Assembly: GCA_043816955.1 (NCBI GenBank)
Contig: JBDRHL010000145.1
Coordinates: forward strand, 1-37,060
Length of the DNA stretch: 37,060 nt
Direction of reading: 5' to 3'
From: JBDRHL01 sp043816955
GTDB taxonomy: Bacteria; Planctomycetota; Phycisphaerae; Sedimentisphaerales; CAYZTY01
Position 1 is the first letter of the stretch. Each line of letters starts with the position of its first letter. The notes under the pieces are model-generated. The model made no database searches, was not told the DNA's origin, and was given only the letters and a program-made list of their open reading frames with translations. The translations under genes were made by a program, and so were the position numbers. Of this stretch, positions 9,661 to 18,366 are shown one piece after another.

Positions 9661-9668
9661 TGGTAATT
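9577..9668 (+). pseudogene. Decayed 5' remnant of a paralog of the giant gene at 13968
   Basis: The spacer after the first giant gene begins ATGTGCAGG and continues with blocks matching the signal-peptide coding start of the gene at 13968: ATGTGCAG, ATG(C/T)TG(G/A)TCGTTTT, a TGT-rich block ending TCTCTGAC/TCTTTGAC, and a final (T)GAGCAGGCG/TGCTCAGGCG. The remnant frame stops after five codons (TAA 9592-9594), so it is not translated as a protein. Weak similarity continues across the start codon of the following gene. It shows that a second copy of the third giant gene once followed here and was deleted, the breakpoint lying close to the start of the uroporphyrinogen-decarboxylase-like gene. 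Confidence 0.65.
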
Positions 9669-10799
9669 ACGAGTAAAGATCGATTGTTAACGGTTCTTAA
9701 TGGCGGGATTCCGGATTGTGTTCCGGTTTCGCCGGATTTTTCAAACATGATACCCGCACGATTGACCGGCAGGCCGTTCTGGGACCTGTATCTGTATAAT
9801 GATCCGCCGATATGGGAGGCCCATATAGAATGTGTTAAGCATTTTGATATTGATGGGTTTAGCGACGGCTTCTTCCCGCTTACCTTTCCTGACGAAATTA
9901 AAGATGGTATTGATTGGCAGACTGCGATTGTTTTTAAGAGTAAAGAGCGCATTGTTACGCAGAGGTTTTACAAAACGCACACCGGCAGAATATGGGAGCC
10001 AAAGGTAAATATTTATTATGTTGCGGATTCTCCGACTTCCGGTGTGGACCCCGAAAAAATAGGTTTGCCGCGTGAGCCTGACGATTATGAACTGTCGAAA
10101 GACCCCATGCCGGTAGATACCAGCCCTGAAGGTTTCAAAAGGGTTAAAGGTCTGATGGGGGATAGTGGCCTGGTTGGTGTAGTTTTAGCGTCATCAGCAG
10201 TTTTATATTCCCAGGAAATGATTTATGATTATTTTGACGATCCGCAAAAATACGAGGATACAGCCCGCCGGCGCATGGAGGATATGGAACGACGTTTTGC
10301 AAATATTATGGCAATGGAGGTTAAGCCTGATTTTCTTTGTGTCGGCTCTTCCGGTACGCTTATCTTCCAGAGCCTGGAGATATTTCGTAAGCTGGCTTTT
10401 CCGACAGTCAAGAAAGCCATTGAATTAGCGGACGAGGCAGGAATACTCACACACGTGCATTCGTGCGGCCCTGAAAAGGCGATGGTAAAGATCTTTGCTG
10501 AAGAAACTTCACTCACCGTAATAGACCCGCTTGAGATTCCCCCAATGGGTGACTGCGATCTTGCTGAGATCAAGAGGCTTTATGGGGATAAAATAGTTTT
10601 GAAAGGTAATCTTCATACTACGAATGTGATGCGGTATGGTTCTGTAGAGGATGTGATAGCAGCGAGTAAGAAGGCGATTGATGATGCGGCTGAAGGAGGA
10701 CGATTTATTTTGTCTACGGGAGATCAGTGCGGGCGTGATACTCCCGATGAAAATATTCATGCAATGGTGCAGACAGCACGTGACTATGGAAGATATTGA
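9660..10799 (+). CDS. Uroporphyrinogen decarboxylase-like protein, MtaA/CmuA methyltransferase type
   Basis: A 379-aa predicted cytoplasmic TIM-barrel protein. The start T-S-K-D-R-L-L-T-V-L-N-G-G-x-P-D-C-V-P-V is the classic opening of this superfamily. It keeps a zinc-ligand set seen in corrinoid methyltransferases rather than heme enzymes: H267-S-C269 and a late Cys at 357 in T-G-D-Q-C-G. Such proteins are frequent beside glycan or aromatic-ether catabolic genes in anaerobes, where demethylation of methoxy groups is one proposed role. That role is inference here, and no corrinoid protein is visible nearby. No convincing ribosome site precedes the ATG, which sits at the edge of a decayed duplication remnant, so its expression signal may have been rebuilt after the rearrangement. 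Confidence 0.82.
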   Translation: MVITSKDRLLTVLNGGIPDCVPVSPDFSNMIPARLTGRPFWDLYLYNDPPIWEAHIECVKHFDIDGFSDGFFPLTFPDEIKDGIDWQTAIVFKSKERIVTQRFYKTHTGRIWEPKVNIYYVADSPTSGVDPEKIGLPREPDDYELSKDPMPVDTSPEGFKRVKGLMGDSGLVGVVLASSAVLYSQEMIYDYFDDPQKYEDTARRRMEDMERRFANIMAMEVKPDFLCVGSSGTLIFQSLEIFRKLAFPTVKKAIELADEAGILTHVHSCGPEKAMVKIFAEETSLTVIDPLEIPPMGDCDLAEIKRLYGDKIVLKGNLHTTNVMRYGSVEDVIAASKKAIDDAAEGGRFILSTGDQCGRDTPDENIHAMVQTARDYGRY

Positions 10800-10884
10800 A
10801 CTTATCCGGGATATGGGAGCAATATTGTGAATCGGGTTAAAAATGGTTATCTGAGAGGCAATTGCCGGAAAAGGAGAATCGGTT

Positions 10885-13800
10885 ATGAAAACTACTGTAT
10901 CGATGGTGTTTGTTAGTGCTTTTGCGTTGTTGTATTTCAACAGTTTGGCTGCTGCGGAAGTAGTTCCGGCTGACAGTGATGGCTGGACGGAGTTTAAAAC
11001 CGTTGAAGATGCAAAAAAAATCGGCTGGTCAGCGATGCAGGAAGAAAACCCCAATCTTCAATTAACGGACGATGGTGTAGAAGGCGGCAAAGCTGTCAGG
11101 GCTGCTGGTTGGGCGGGCCGAAAGTATTGCGGCTTGAGGTTCAAACCTGATTTTGAGCTGCCGGTTTATACGCCGGGGATGAAACTTGTATTTTATATGC
11201 GCGCCGAGCAGCACTCGATGTACAAGAATGGCAAATTAGTGGATAACCCTGACTGGGCCGCGTCTGGTTTCGGACTGGGTCCGGTTGTCATTAAGGTGAA
11301 GTTTAAGAACGCAAGCATCACACGAGCGCTGCGCGAGTATGATAACGGCCCGTCTGAGTGGAAAAAATATGAAATTGATTTGGACATTACCGATGCCGTT
11401 ACGACGGCGGATTACTACGAAAACTGGCAGAAGGATAACTGGGGTAAACCACAGCTAACAAACGCCGATTGGCCGGAAGTGGAATACTTCGAATGGAACT
11501 CAAAGTACTGCCTGAATGAGCAGGATTTTATCGAAGTTGATAAGCTGCACTTTGAGATCAAGCCTGCATATCTGAAGGTATCTTATCAGTTGGTGCCCAG
11601 CCGTAACTATGCGGTTATAAAGATAGACTACTTCAGGGAAATTGCGGATGAATCGTTAACCGGCCTTATAGAACTGGTTAACAGGGAGGGTAAAATTGTC
11701 GTAACCCAAAAGGTGCCGCTTGCAGCGAAGACTATCGAAACGCGGTTGGATTATGGGGGTACCGAGGCGGGTGATTATAAATGCAGAGTTTCGGTTTTCA
11801 GCGAAAAAACGCAAACAGCACTTGATCAGACCGAGATTATGTTTCGGCATCCGCCAAAGCCCGAATGGCTCGGGAACAATATCGGTATCGACCCCCAGAG
11901 GGTTCTGAAGCCCTGGACAGCTCTGGAATGTAAAGACAAAACCGTCCTGGCATGGGGCAGGGTGGTAAGCTGGGACAAAAGCATACTACCAAACAGCATT
12001 ACTACACAGGGCAGGGAGATGCTTGCTGAGCCTATGCGTCTGATCTGCAGGATAGAAGGCGAGGAGCAGGAACGTATTTCTCAACTTACTGATTTCAAAT
12101 TTACGCAGAAAACCACTGCCCGTGTTGAAATGACAGCAGTTGGTGTGATCGAGCATGGGCCGCTCGCCAGCGATGCCTATAATATCCAGCCTGCAGGCGA
12201 AGTTCATATCACGGTTAAAATGCATATGGACTTTGACGGGTTTTTGTGGACTGAAATGAAGTTCAGTGACCCGGAAAAGGCGGTAAAGTTCAAAGAACTG
12301 CGAATTGACGTTCCGATGTCTGCTGATAATATCCGTTATTATCAATTCAATAGCTTCGACCACGCAGGCGCTGTCGGGGAAAAAGCGATAGAAATTCCGT
12401 GGCGACAGTACCGGATGGGCAATCCTAATCCCTATCCTCAGTATCCAAACTACTATCACTGGTTCGGAACCGAAGAGTTGGGACTTGGTTTTGCCTACAG
12501 CAGTCTAAAAGACTGGAAGCCCAATTCTTTTAAGAATTACTGCACATTCAGTCCCGGTGAAAAGGTATCGGTCTATACGATGAACATACGACAAAGCCCG
12601 GTCTCGGCTGATGGTCTTGTTTATTCGTTTGGCCTGCAGGCAACTCCGATAAAGCCATTGCCGCGAGACTGGCATTGCAGGATAAGTGATTCTGCTTCAC
12701 CAGGCAGAGAAAATTTCGACAGGGACATGAATACTCCCGTTGATTGGGTCATTCTATGGCAGTCCAATTATGGGTTCGGCACGGTTTTCAAGGGGCTGCA
12801 TGACACTGAAAATTGGGATGCTGCGGCGGTGGGAAATGCTGTCGAGCGCTATCATAAGGTCGGTATTGCGCTCGTGGGACCCGGCTGCTGCCCACAGAAG
12901 ATTCAAAAAAGCATGAGCCCATTTAAGGATTACTTCCGTGAATGGGTCAGGTGGCCTTTGGATGGAAACAGGTGGGATGATGTATGGAACTATGTGGATT
13001 GTCCCGGTGCAGGAAGTTTCATGGATTTTATCACCTGGTCGTGGCAGAAGAGTTTGAAAAAATCCAACCTCGATGGCGTATACTTTGATGGCTGGCTTGG
13101 CGGACAGATCTCGTGTAATAATCCTGATCATGGTCACGGAGAAAGCTGGGTAGATGATGAGGGTAATATTCATGGCCCTGTGCCTTTGCTGGAAGCCCGC
13201 GAGGCGATGAAAAGATTTGCTGTTATGCTTGAGGATACCATCAATAGCACTTTTGTTCCGGCTGCTGGATCGGCAGCAGAAGATGATAAGTTTCCCCATT
13301 ATCGTTTCGCTGTGCATTCGTGGGAGTTTGTTCCGCCGATAACCGGGTTTGCTACTGACTGGTTAACCGGAGAATTTGTTGCTTATACGCCGCCGAATTG
13401 CCTCCAGCCTAACCAGAGTTACGCTCAATCAATGGGGATCGGTAAGCTGAAAACACGGTGTCTGGCTACGAACTATGGCCTGCCGATGGTATTTGATACT
13501 TTACTTCAGGAAGGGTCTGGTCAAGCTGACAAGCAGACAAAGATGGCGTTTGCATGGTTTCTGCCACATGGTACGGGAATTCTGCCTGGCGGTATGAATC
13601 CACAGTTTACTGTAAGGCTTTACAATGTTCTTGGAAACTTTGGGGCCCGTCTTGCGGACTTTACCCCCGCCTGGCGGCACGGAGACAACAAATATCTCCA
13701 ATGGGCATCTCCGGTTGACGAGAACGATGTTTTTGCGACATGGCAGCGGGAGGGTAAAGTGCTGGCTGTTCTGTCTAACCTGCGAACATTCAATGGCGGC

Positions 13801-13956
13801 GAAACCTCACATGTAACCCTGCAACTAAAAGGTTTTACCGATCCGAAAGTAACCAACGCCTTGACTCAGGAACAGATACCTGTGAAGGATAATATAATAA
13901 CTCTGGATATTGAGCCGGAAACGTTTGTGTTAGTACTGATAGAAAAAATATTATAG
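10885..13956 (+). CDS. Secreted GH123-DUF6067-like protein (paralog 2) with a different N-terminal domain
   Basis: A 1023-aa exported protein. The signal peptide is at residues 1-24 (L-A-A-A end), and an AAGGAG site lies at 10873-10878. The N-terminal domain (about 25-235) is a beta-rich module unlike that of paralog 1; it may bind carbohydrate but I do not recognise it. From about residue 338 it is clearly paralogous: R-V-L-K-P-W-T, V-L-A-W-G-R, then G-L-Q-A-T-P-I-K-P-L-P near 583, then a barrel with Y-F-D-G-W (Asp 735). The C-terminal 60 residues are almost identical to paralog 1, much closer than the rest, suggesting recent duplication or gene conversion. The next gene starts 11 bases downstream and should be cotranslated. 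Confidence 0.72.
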   Translation: MKTTVSMVFVSAFALLYFNSLAAAEVVPADSDGWTEFKTVEDAKKIGWSAMQEENPNLQLTDDGVEGGKAVRAAGWAGRKYCGLRFKPDFELPVYTPGMKLVFYMRAEQHSMYKNGKLVDNPDWAASGFGLGPVVIKVKFKNASITRALREYDNGPSEWKKYEIDLDITDAVTTADYYENWQKDNWGKPQLTNADWPEVEYFEWNSKYCLNEQDFIEVDKLHFEIKPAYLKVSYQLVPSRNYAVIKIDYFREIADESLTGLIELVNREGKIVVTQKVPLAAKTIETRLDYGGTEAGDYKCRVSVFSEKTQTALDQTEIMFRHPPKPEWLGNNIGIDPQRVLKPWTALECKDKTVLAWGRVVSWDKSILPNSITTQGREMLAEPMRLICRIEGEEQERISQLTDFKFTQKTTARVEMTAVGVIEHGPLASDAYNIQPAGEVHITVKMHMDFDGFLWTEMKFSDPEKAVKFKELRIDVPMSADNIRYYQFNSFDHAGAVGEKAIEIPWRQYRMGNPNPYPQYPNYYHWFGTEELGLGFAYSSLKDWKPNSFKNYCTFSPGEKVSVYTMNIRQSPVSADGLVYSFGLQATPIKPLPRDWHCRISDSASPGRENFDRDMNTPVDWVILWQSNYGFGTVFKGLHDTENWDAAAVGNAVERYHKVGIALVGPGCCPQKIQKSMSPFKDYFREWVRWPLDGNRWDDVWNYVDCPGAGSFMDFITWSWQKSLKKSNLDGVYFDGWLGGQISCNNPDHGHGESWVDDEGNIHGPVPLLEAREAMKRFAVMLEDTINSTFVPAAGSAAEDDKFPHYRFAVHSWEFVPPITGFATDWLTGEFVAYTPPNCLQPNQSYAQSMGIGKLKTRCLATNYGLPMVFDTLLQEGSGQADKQTKMAFAWFLPHGTGILPGGMNPQFTVRLYNVLGNFGARLADFTPAWRHGDNKYLQWASPVDENDVFATWQREGKVLAVLSNLRTFNGGETSHVTLQLKGFTDPKVTNALTQEQIPVKDNIITLDIEPETFVLVLIEKIL

Positions 13957-14060
13957 AGGAGCAAAAAATGTGCAGATGTAAAAAAGTCATGTTGATCGTT
14001 TTCTGTGTGGTTTGTCTGTCTTTGACGCATCTTTGCTCAGGCGATGGCTTTGAGCCGGGT
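13752..14060 (+). repeat. Duplicated segment, copy B (partner 9367-9660)
   Basis: The intact partner of the segment described at 9367-9660. It spans the end of the second giant gene, an 11-base junction, and the start codon plus signal-peptide region of the third giant gene. Here both reading frames are intact, so this copy shows what the junction at 9561-9660 looked like before decay. Confidence 0.7.
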
Positions 14061-17000
14061 GATTTTGCCATGCCAAGGATTGTAGTGCCAATGTTGCCAA
14101 AGGCCCCGCCTGTCGAGGCGGATATTGACCAGGCGTATTGGAAGTCCGCTGCAAAGATACCCGGTTTTATTAACTACAATACCGGTGAACCTGGCAGATT
14201 TGAAACAGTGGTACATATCGGTTATTGTTCTGATGCAATCTATCTGGCGTTCCGCTGTTATGCACCAGCCGGTACGAAACCCGTAACTGAAATTACACAG
14301 TTCGATGGGAATGTTAACAAGGATGATTGTGTCGAGATTTTTCTTATTCCACCCCAGCTTAAAGGCCAGCAGGAGTATTATCAGTTTCTGCTCTCTCCGA
14401 AAAATATCCGATGCGATTTGTTCGGTACGGAAAGAAGCTGGAACGGGGTGTGGGACTCAGCGACAAAAATACTCGATGACGGCTGGATCGCCGTGATTAA
14501 GATCCCTTTCAGTACGCTTGGTTTGTCTTCGCCTTCCAGCATGAAATTTGCCATGGTTCGCACAGCGGTTGCTCCGGAAGATGACCGGACAGTCTTTCCC
14601 TGGTCGGGAAGACAATGGTATTACAACGGACCGGACCTTGCCGGGACACTTGTTCTGGAACCCGGCGTCCCTGCAGTAGCACTGACAAAAAAAAGTTACT
14701 TCAGGCAGGGCAACATTGCCCTTGAAGCTGACGCGGTGGTTCTGCCTAAAGAAGGATTCACGAATTCTACATTGACGATTCTAACACGTGATAACAAGGT
14801 CGTTGCAACAGACACTCAACAGCCACGATTCGATTCCCGTCAGGTGGTTCATCAGCTTTCTGATATTCCGGATGGTCTGTTCAAACTGCGGTATACGTTC
14901 AGCCGGGCCGATAAGGCGATTATGCCAGCTTATTATGGGGGCCAGACAACCGATCTGGATACCTCCAAGGTTAAAGATGGGAACAATCTGGTAGTGATTG
15001 AATGGCCGCTGGTCGTGGATAAAAAGGCTGGTATCGATGTAGTGCTGAAACTACGTGATCGTGGTGAGACACTTGACTGTCAGCTTCAGGCACGGGGTGT
15101 ATTTGATGTCGATTCTAACACTGTGTATACATTTACGGTTCTTGATGAGCAGGGCAAAGAAGTGGTGGCGAGGCTGGGCACAATGCCGTACAAAGCCGGC
15201 AAAATCGAATACAGACAGAAACTTCCGGATCTTCCGGAGCGCAGCCGGTACAAGTTGCATGTAAGCCTTTCACAGCAGGATAAGGTTGTAGTCGAAGAAA
15301 CTGTCGGCTTTGCAACGTCTCCCAAACCGAAGTGGCTTGACAATACCGATGGGATACCTGATCAGGTTCCTGATCCATGGCAGGTAATATCTCTTGAAGG
15401 CCGAACGGTCAGCGTCTGGGGCCGGGAATATGAATTTGAGCAAGGCCCTGTGCCCAGCCAGGTATATTCGAAGAAAACGGCACTGCTGCACGAACCGTGT
15501 CGTTTGCTTCTTGAGCCGATGCCGAAAAGCTGGCAACTGCTTTGCGCAAAGCCTGATGGTCCGATTGGTGCCCCTGCTGCCGCTGTTTTTGAATGGCAGA
15601 GTGAAGATTCACCGGTTACTTACACTGCTTCGACGAGGATAGAATTCGATGGCACCGTACGTGTAGACCTGAGAATCCCGCGAAATGCCAAAGTAAGCCG
15701 TTATGCCCTGGAGATTCCGTACAAAAAAGACCTTGCCAAATTTATCCATCGCGGGCCGGGTCGGTTTGGCGGTTTTTTCACAACTTACTGGCTGCCGGGT
15801 GAAAGGCAAACTCACGAAATTATACCGAACTATTACCTGCTCAATGATGACGGAGGCTTGTGCTGGTTCGATGGGATGCCGTTTGACTGGAGGTTGACAA
15901 ACCCGAAAGAAGCGATGGAGCTTATCCCTCGCAAGGAAGATGTCTTGGTGCGCGTTAACTACATTGATGATGATAAGGTATATGATATAGACCGCACATT
16001 CACTTTTGGTTTACAGGCCATGCCCGCCAGACCTATGCCGGAAAACACACGGGGACTGCGTTCGTCGCGCCATTACAAATACGGTTACGAGGATGTAGGT
16101 AAGCACCCAGCCTGGTTTTCGACGGTGGACTATTGGTCTGACGGCAACATCGAGATGGATGCCGGGACTATGGAGATATGGGTCAGACCTGATTTTGACC
16201 CGGCTGTGCACAAGCAGACCGAACAATTTCTTTTGGTATCACACGGCCCAGGCTATCAGATGGTTCTGCAATGGGAACCCGGCGGTTTTGGAATAACAGG
16301 TCGAATTAAAGAAAACTGGAGTATGAATATTGTTTCGCCAAGCAGGATCGATCTTGAGCCGGGCAAGTGGACACATGTAGCGATGACGTGGGGTGAAGAG
16401 GTGGTTTTATATGTAGATGGAAAGGCAGTCAATACTTCCTCTCCCCGAAAAGGCACCATGAAAATAGATCCGGTTAATATTTACGCAGGAGGAAAGAAAG
16501 TTTTTGTGGACGGCCTGCGTATATCCAGTGTGCCTCGCAGCTCATTTGATCTTACAGAACCACCAGCAGCAGACAGTGATACCCTTTTGCTGGATAATTT
16601 CGACAAATTTGGATGGGTTAACGGCCGAAGGGCCACTCTGCCGGAAAAGGTCTCTGCTGTTGCTGAGGCAGGATACCTTTCGCCTGATGCCCATTTGACT
16701 GCCGGTAAATGGGGTCAGGGTGTTGATTCTATGAAAGTCCCTGTTAGAAGCGTTGTCGAAGGCTTAGCATTTCTGGGTACAAAGCAGATCATGTTCCACG
16801 CCGGTCAGTATACCGATGAGGCTTGTGCGGGACTCTATATCAAAGACGAGAAGGCTTTTCGAAAAGCTGTTGAGGCTATACATGGCCTTGGCATGGATGT
16901 GATTGTCTATGTCAATAACAGCCTGTCGAACTGGGATCGTATGTGGGATACCTACGCCGACTCGATGCTTATTGAACCGCGGGGCACACCCTTCATACAG

Positions 17001-17891
17001 CCGGGGATTCCCGATGAAAAAACATATCAGGCCTGTCCCTACAGCGAATATGGTGACTACTGGTTCTGGCGGCTGGGCAGATTGATGGATGAATATGGGG
17101 TTAACGGCTTTTTCCTGGATGGACGGATGTACACCAGATGTAAGAATACTGCTCATGGGTGCGGCATTACGAATTTTGAGGGTGACTTTGTTGCAAAACG
17201 TGATATCTGGAAGGGTCGGCTTAATCAGTGGAGAATGTATAATGTTATAAAAAACCGCGGCGGCTATTGCGAGCAGCACAAGTCCAGCCAGTGGGATGCA
17301 CCGACCTGCTTTTTCTGGGATTGTGTGTGGGAAGGCGAGCAATTAATGGGACAAAAACGTGACGGGCGAAAGAACCTCGAGATTATGCCGCTTGTGGCAA
17401 TGCGTGCCCAGATGAACGGCATGCCCTATGGAATGCCTGTCCGAAACGAATCGCACTGCTTTGCACCATTTACACAGATAGAACTTTGCACGTACACGTT
17501 TGTGCATGGCCTTGGGATTTCCGAGACTTATCGACTCGATGAGATATTGGTGGATTGGCCGTTCTGGAAGGCCAAAGGCGAATTTGGTGCAAATTTGCAC
17601 GACTTTGTGGGCTATTGGGCCCAAAAACCACCCGCTAAATCCGTTCCGGATGAATTGATCAAGGTATCTGCCCACGTAAAACCAGGTAAAGCTCTTGTAA
17701 TGATAGCCAACTTCAACGAAGACAAGCCTGGAATTGAAGGCAGGGTAAAACTTAATCTGGAGAATCTGGGACTGAAAAAACCAAAGGCTTGTGATGCATT
17801 CTCAAGCGAATCTGTTGAACTCGAGAATGGCAATACACTCAATGTGTCTATAAAAAGTTTTCGCCAGGCCTGGTATATATTGGAAGATTAG
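13968..17891 (+). CDS. Secreted CBM9-like / GH123-DUF6067-like protein with internal LamG-like lectin domain (paralog 3)
   Basis: At 1307 aa this is the largest protein in the window. The export signal is at residues 1-26; a Cys near the end of the signal is not in a standard lipobox. Residues about 40-235 form a CBM9-like domain (P-V-E-A-D-I-D-Q-A-Y-W start, D-D-C-V-E-I-F-L). The shared family domain begins near 465 and ends near 680 with G-L-Q-A-M-P-A-R-P-M-P. A concanavalin-A/LamG-like domain (about 720-870) is then inserted: G-T-M-E-I-W-V-R-P, P-G-K-W-T-H-V-A-M-T-W, L-Y-V-D-G-K. A TIM-barrel-like region follows with F-F-L-D-G-R (Asp 1051) in place of the Y-F-D-G-W of the other two. The lectin domain between the paired modules suggests recognition of a branched or insoluble glycan. 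An AGAGGAG site precedes the ATG. Confidence 0.75.
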   Translation: MCRCKKVMLIVFCVVCLSLTHLCSGDGFEPGDFAMPRIVVPMLPKAPPVEADIDQAYWKSAAKIPGFINYNTGEPGRFETVVHIGYCSDAIYLAFRCYAPAGTKPVTEITQFDGNVNKDDCVEIFLIPPQLKGQQEYYQFLLSPKNIRCDLFGTERSWNGVWDSATKILDDGWIAVIKIPFSTLGLSSPSSMKFAMVRTAVAPEDDRTVFPWSGRQWYYNGPDLAGTLVLEPGVPAVALTKKSYFRQGNIALEADAVVLPKEGFTNSTLTILTRDNKVVATDTQQPRFDSRQVVHQLSDIPDGLFKLRYTFSRADKAIMPAYYGGQTTDLDTSKVKDGNNLVVIEWPLVVDKKAGIDVVLKLRDRGETLDCQLQARGVFDVDSNTVYTFTVLDEQGKEVVARLGTMPYKAGKIEYRQKLPDLPERSRYKLHVSLSQQDKVVVEETVGFATSPKPKWLDNTDGIPDQVPDPWQVISLEGRTVSVWGREYEFEQGPVPSQVYSKKTALLHEPCRLLLEPMPKSWQLLCAKPDGPIGAPAAAVFEWQSEDSPVTYTASTRIEFDGTVRVDLRIPRNAKVSRYALEIPYKKDLAKFIHRGPGRFGGFFTTYWLPGERQTHEIIPNYYLLNDDGGLCWFDGMPFDWRLTNPKEAMELIPRKEDVLVRVNYIDDDKVYDIDRTFTFGLQAMPARPMPENTRGLRSSRHYKYGYEDVGKHPAWFSTVDYWSDGNIEMDAGTMEIWVRPDFDPAVHKQTEQFLLVSHGPGYQMVLQWEPGGFGITGRIKENWSMNIVSPSRIDLEPGKWTHVAMTWGEEVVLYVDGKAVNTSSPRKGTMKIDPVNIYAGGKKVFVDGLRISSVPRSSFDLTEPPAADSDTLLLDNFDKFGWVNGRRATLPEKVSAVAEAGYLSPDAHLTAGKWGQGVDSMKVPVRSVVEGLAFLGTKQIMFHAGQYTDEACAGLYIKDEKAFRKAVEAIHGLGMDVIVYVNNSLSNWDRMWDTYADSMLIEPRGTPFIQPGIPDEKTYQACPYSEYGDYWFWRLGRLMDEYGVNGFFLDGRMYTRCKNTAHGCGITNFEGDFVAKRDIWKGRLNQWRMYNVIKNRGGYCEQHKSSQWDAPTCFFWDCVWEGEQLMGQKRDGRKNLEIMPLVAMRAQMNGMPYGMPVRNESHCFAPFTQIELCTYTFVHGLGISETYRLDEILVDWPFWKAKGEFGANLHDFVGYWAQKPPAKSVPDELIKVSAHVKPGKALVMIANFNEDKPGIEGRVKLNLENLGLKKPKACDAFSSESVELENGNTLNVSIKSFRQAWYILED

Positions 17892-18089
17892 AAAATCGCA
17901 CTAATTTGGTAGGACTCTCTAAAGAAACTCGGATCAAAATTCGATCAACTCCTTTTTAAGGCTGTCAGCCAATACCATTCACACGAGTTGGTTGGTTTTT
18001 CAAGGATCCCTTATGCATGATATAAGGTGTTTTTCGATGTTTTTTGTAGATAAAGTAGCGATGTGATGTCAATATTTCGAATAATAATG

Positions 18090-18117
18090 TTGACTTGAGG
18101 AATCAGGGATGTATAAT
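18090..18117 (+). promoter_or_regulatory. Sigma-70-type promoter of the Cys-rich secreted protein gene
   Basis: A TTGACT box at 18090-18095 and a perfect TATAAT box at 18112-18117 are separated by 16 bases. Transcription would begin near 18124, leaving about 240 nt of leader before the start codon at 18367. Confidence 0.65.
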
Positions 18118-18215
18118 TTTTAGTTAACGGATTGGGTCTGTCTGTTGAGAGGAAGCAAGTAAAGATAGGCACGGATGAGGAGGTTCTTTGCCATATTGTA
18201 GAAAAGGGGGATACT

Positions 18216-18242
18216 ATGCCATGGTGGGGGAGTGTGCAGTGA
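18216..18242 (+). CDS. Possible leader peptide with tandem Trp codons (MPWWGSVQ)
   Basis: An eight-codon ORF preceded by a purine-rich AAAAGGGGG ribosome-site-like tract at 18202-18210. Codons 3 and 4 are both Trp. Its TGA is followed directly by another ATG (18243) opening a 23-codon ORF that ends at 18314. The downstream gene is itself extremely Trp-rich near its start, so Trp-sensing attenuation is conceivable. No clear terminator/antiterminator pair was seen, and chance occurrence is quite possible. Confidence 0.2.
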   Translation: MPWWGSVQ

Positions 18243-18366
18243 ATGTTGGTCATCAACACAGGTGGAGATTTCTTGATGAAGGCAGAATCACTCAAAAGGC
18301 AGGCTGTCCGATGAGAGATACACGATTGTAGAGTTGGTACGAATTACATGAAGGAGGTATGGAATC

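Larger units (their letters stand above)
17892..18366 (+). other. Intergenic region with promoter and long leader
   Basis: This 475-base gene-free stretch separates the giant-protein cluster from the Cys-rich gene. The first 200 bases hold only weak hairpins (for example GGCTG-T-CAGCC near 17962) and no clear terminator. A good promoter lies at 18090-18117. The remaining roughly 240 bases would be an untranslated leader with three short ORFs (18216-18242, 18243-18314 and one near 18311) and the AAGGAGGT site at 18351-18358. I could not match it to a known riboswitch. Confidence 0.5.

Noticed and set aside
18011..18295. 94-codon - strand open frame upstream of the Cys-rich gene
   Set aside because: Runs antisense across a good + strand promoter and leader, has no ribosome site and no recognisable protein pattern.
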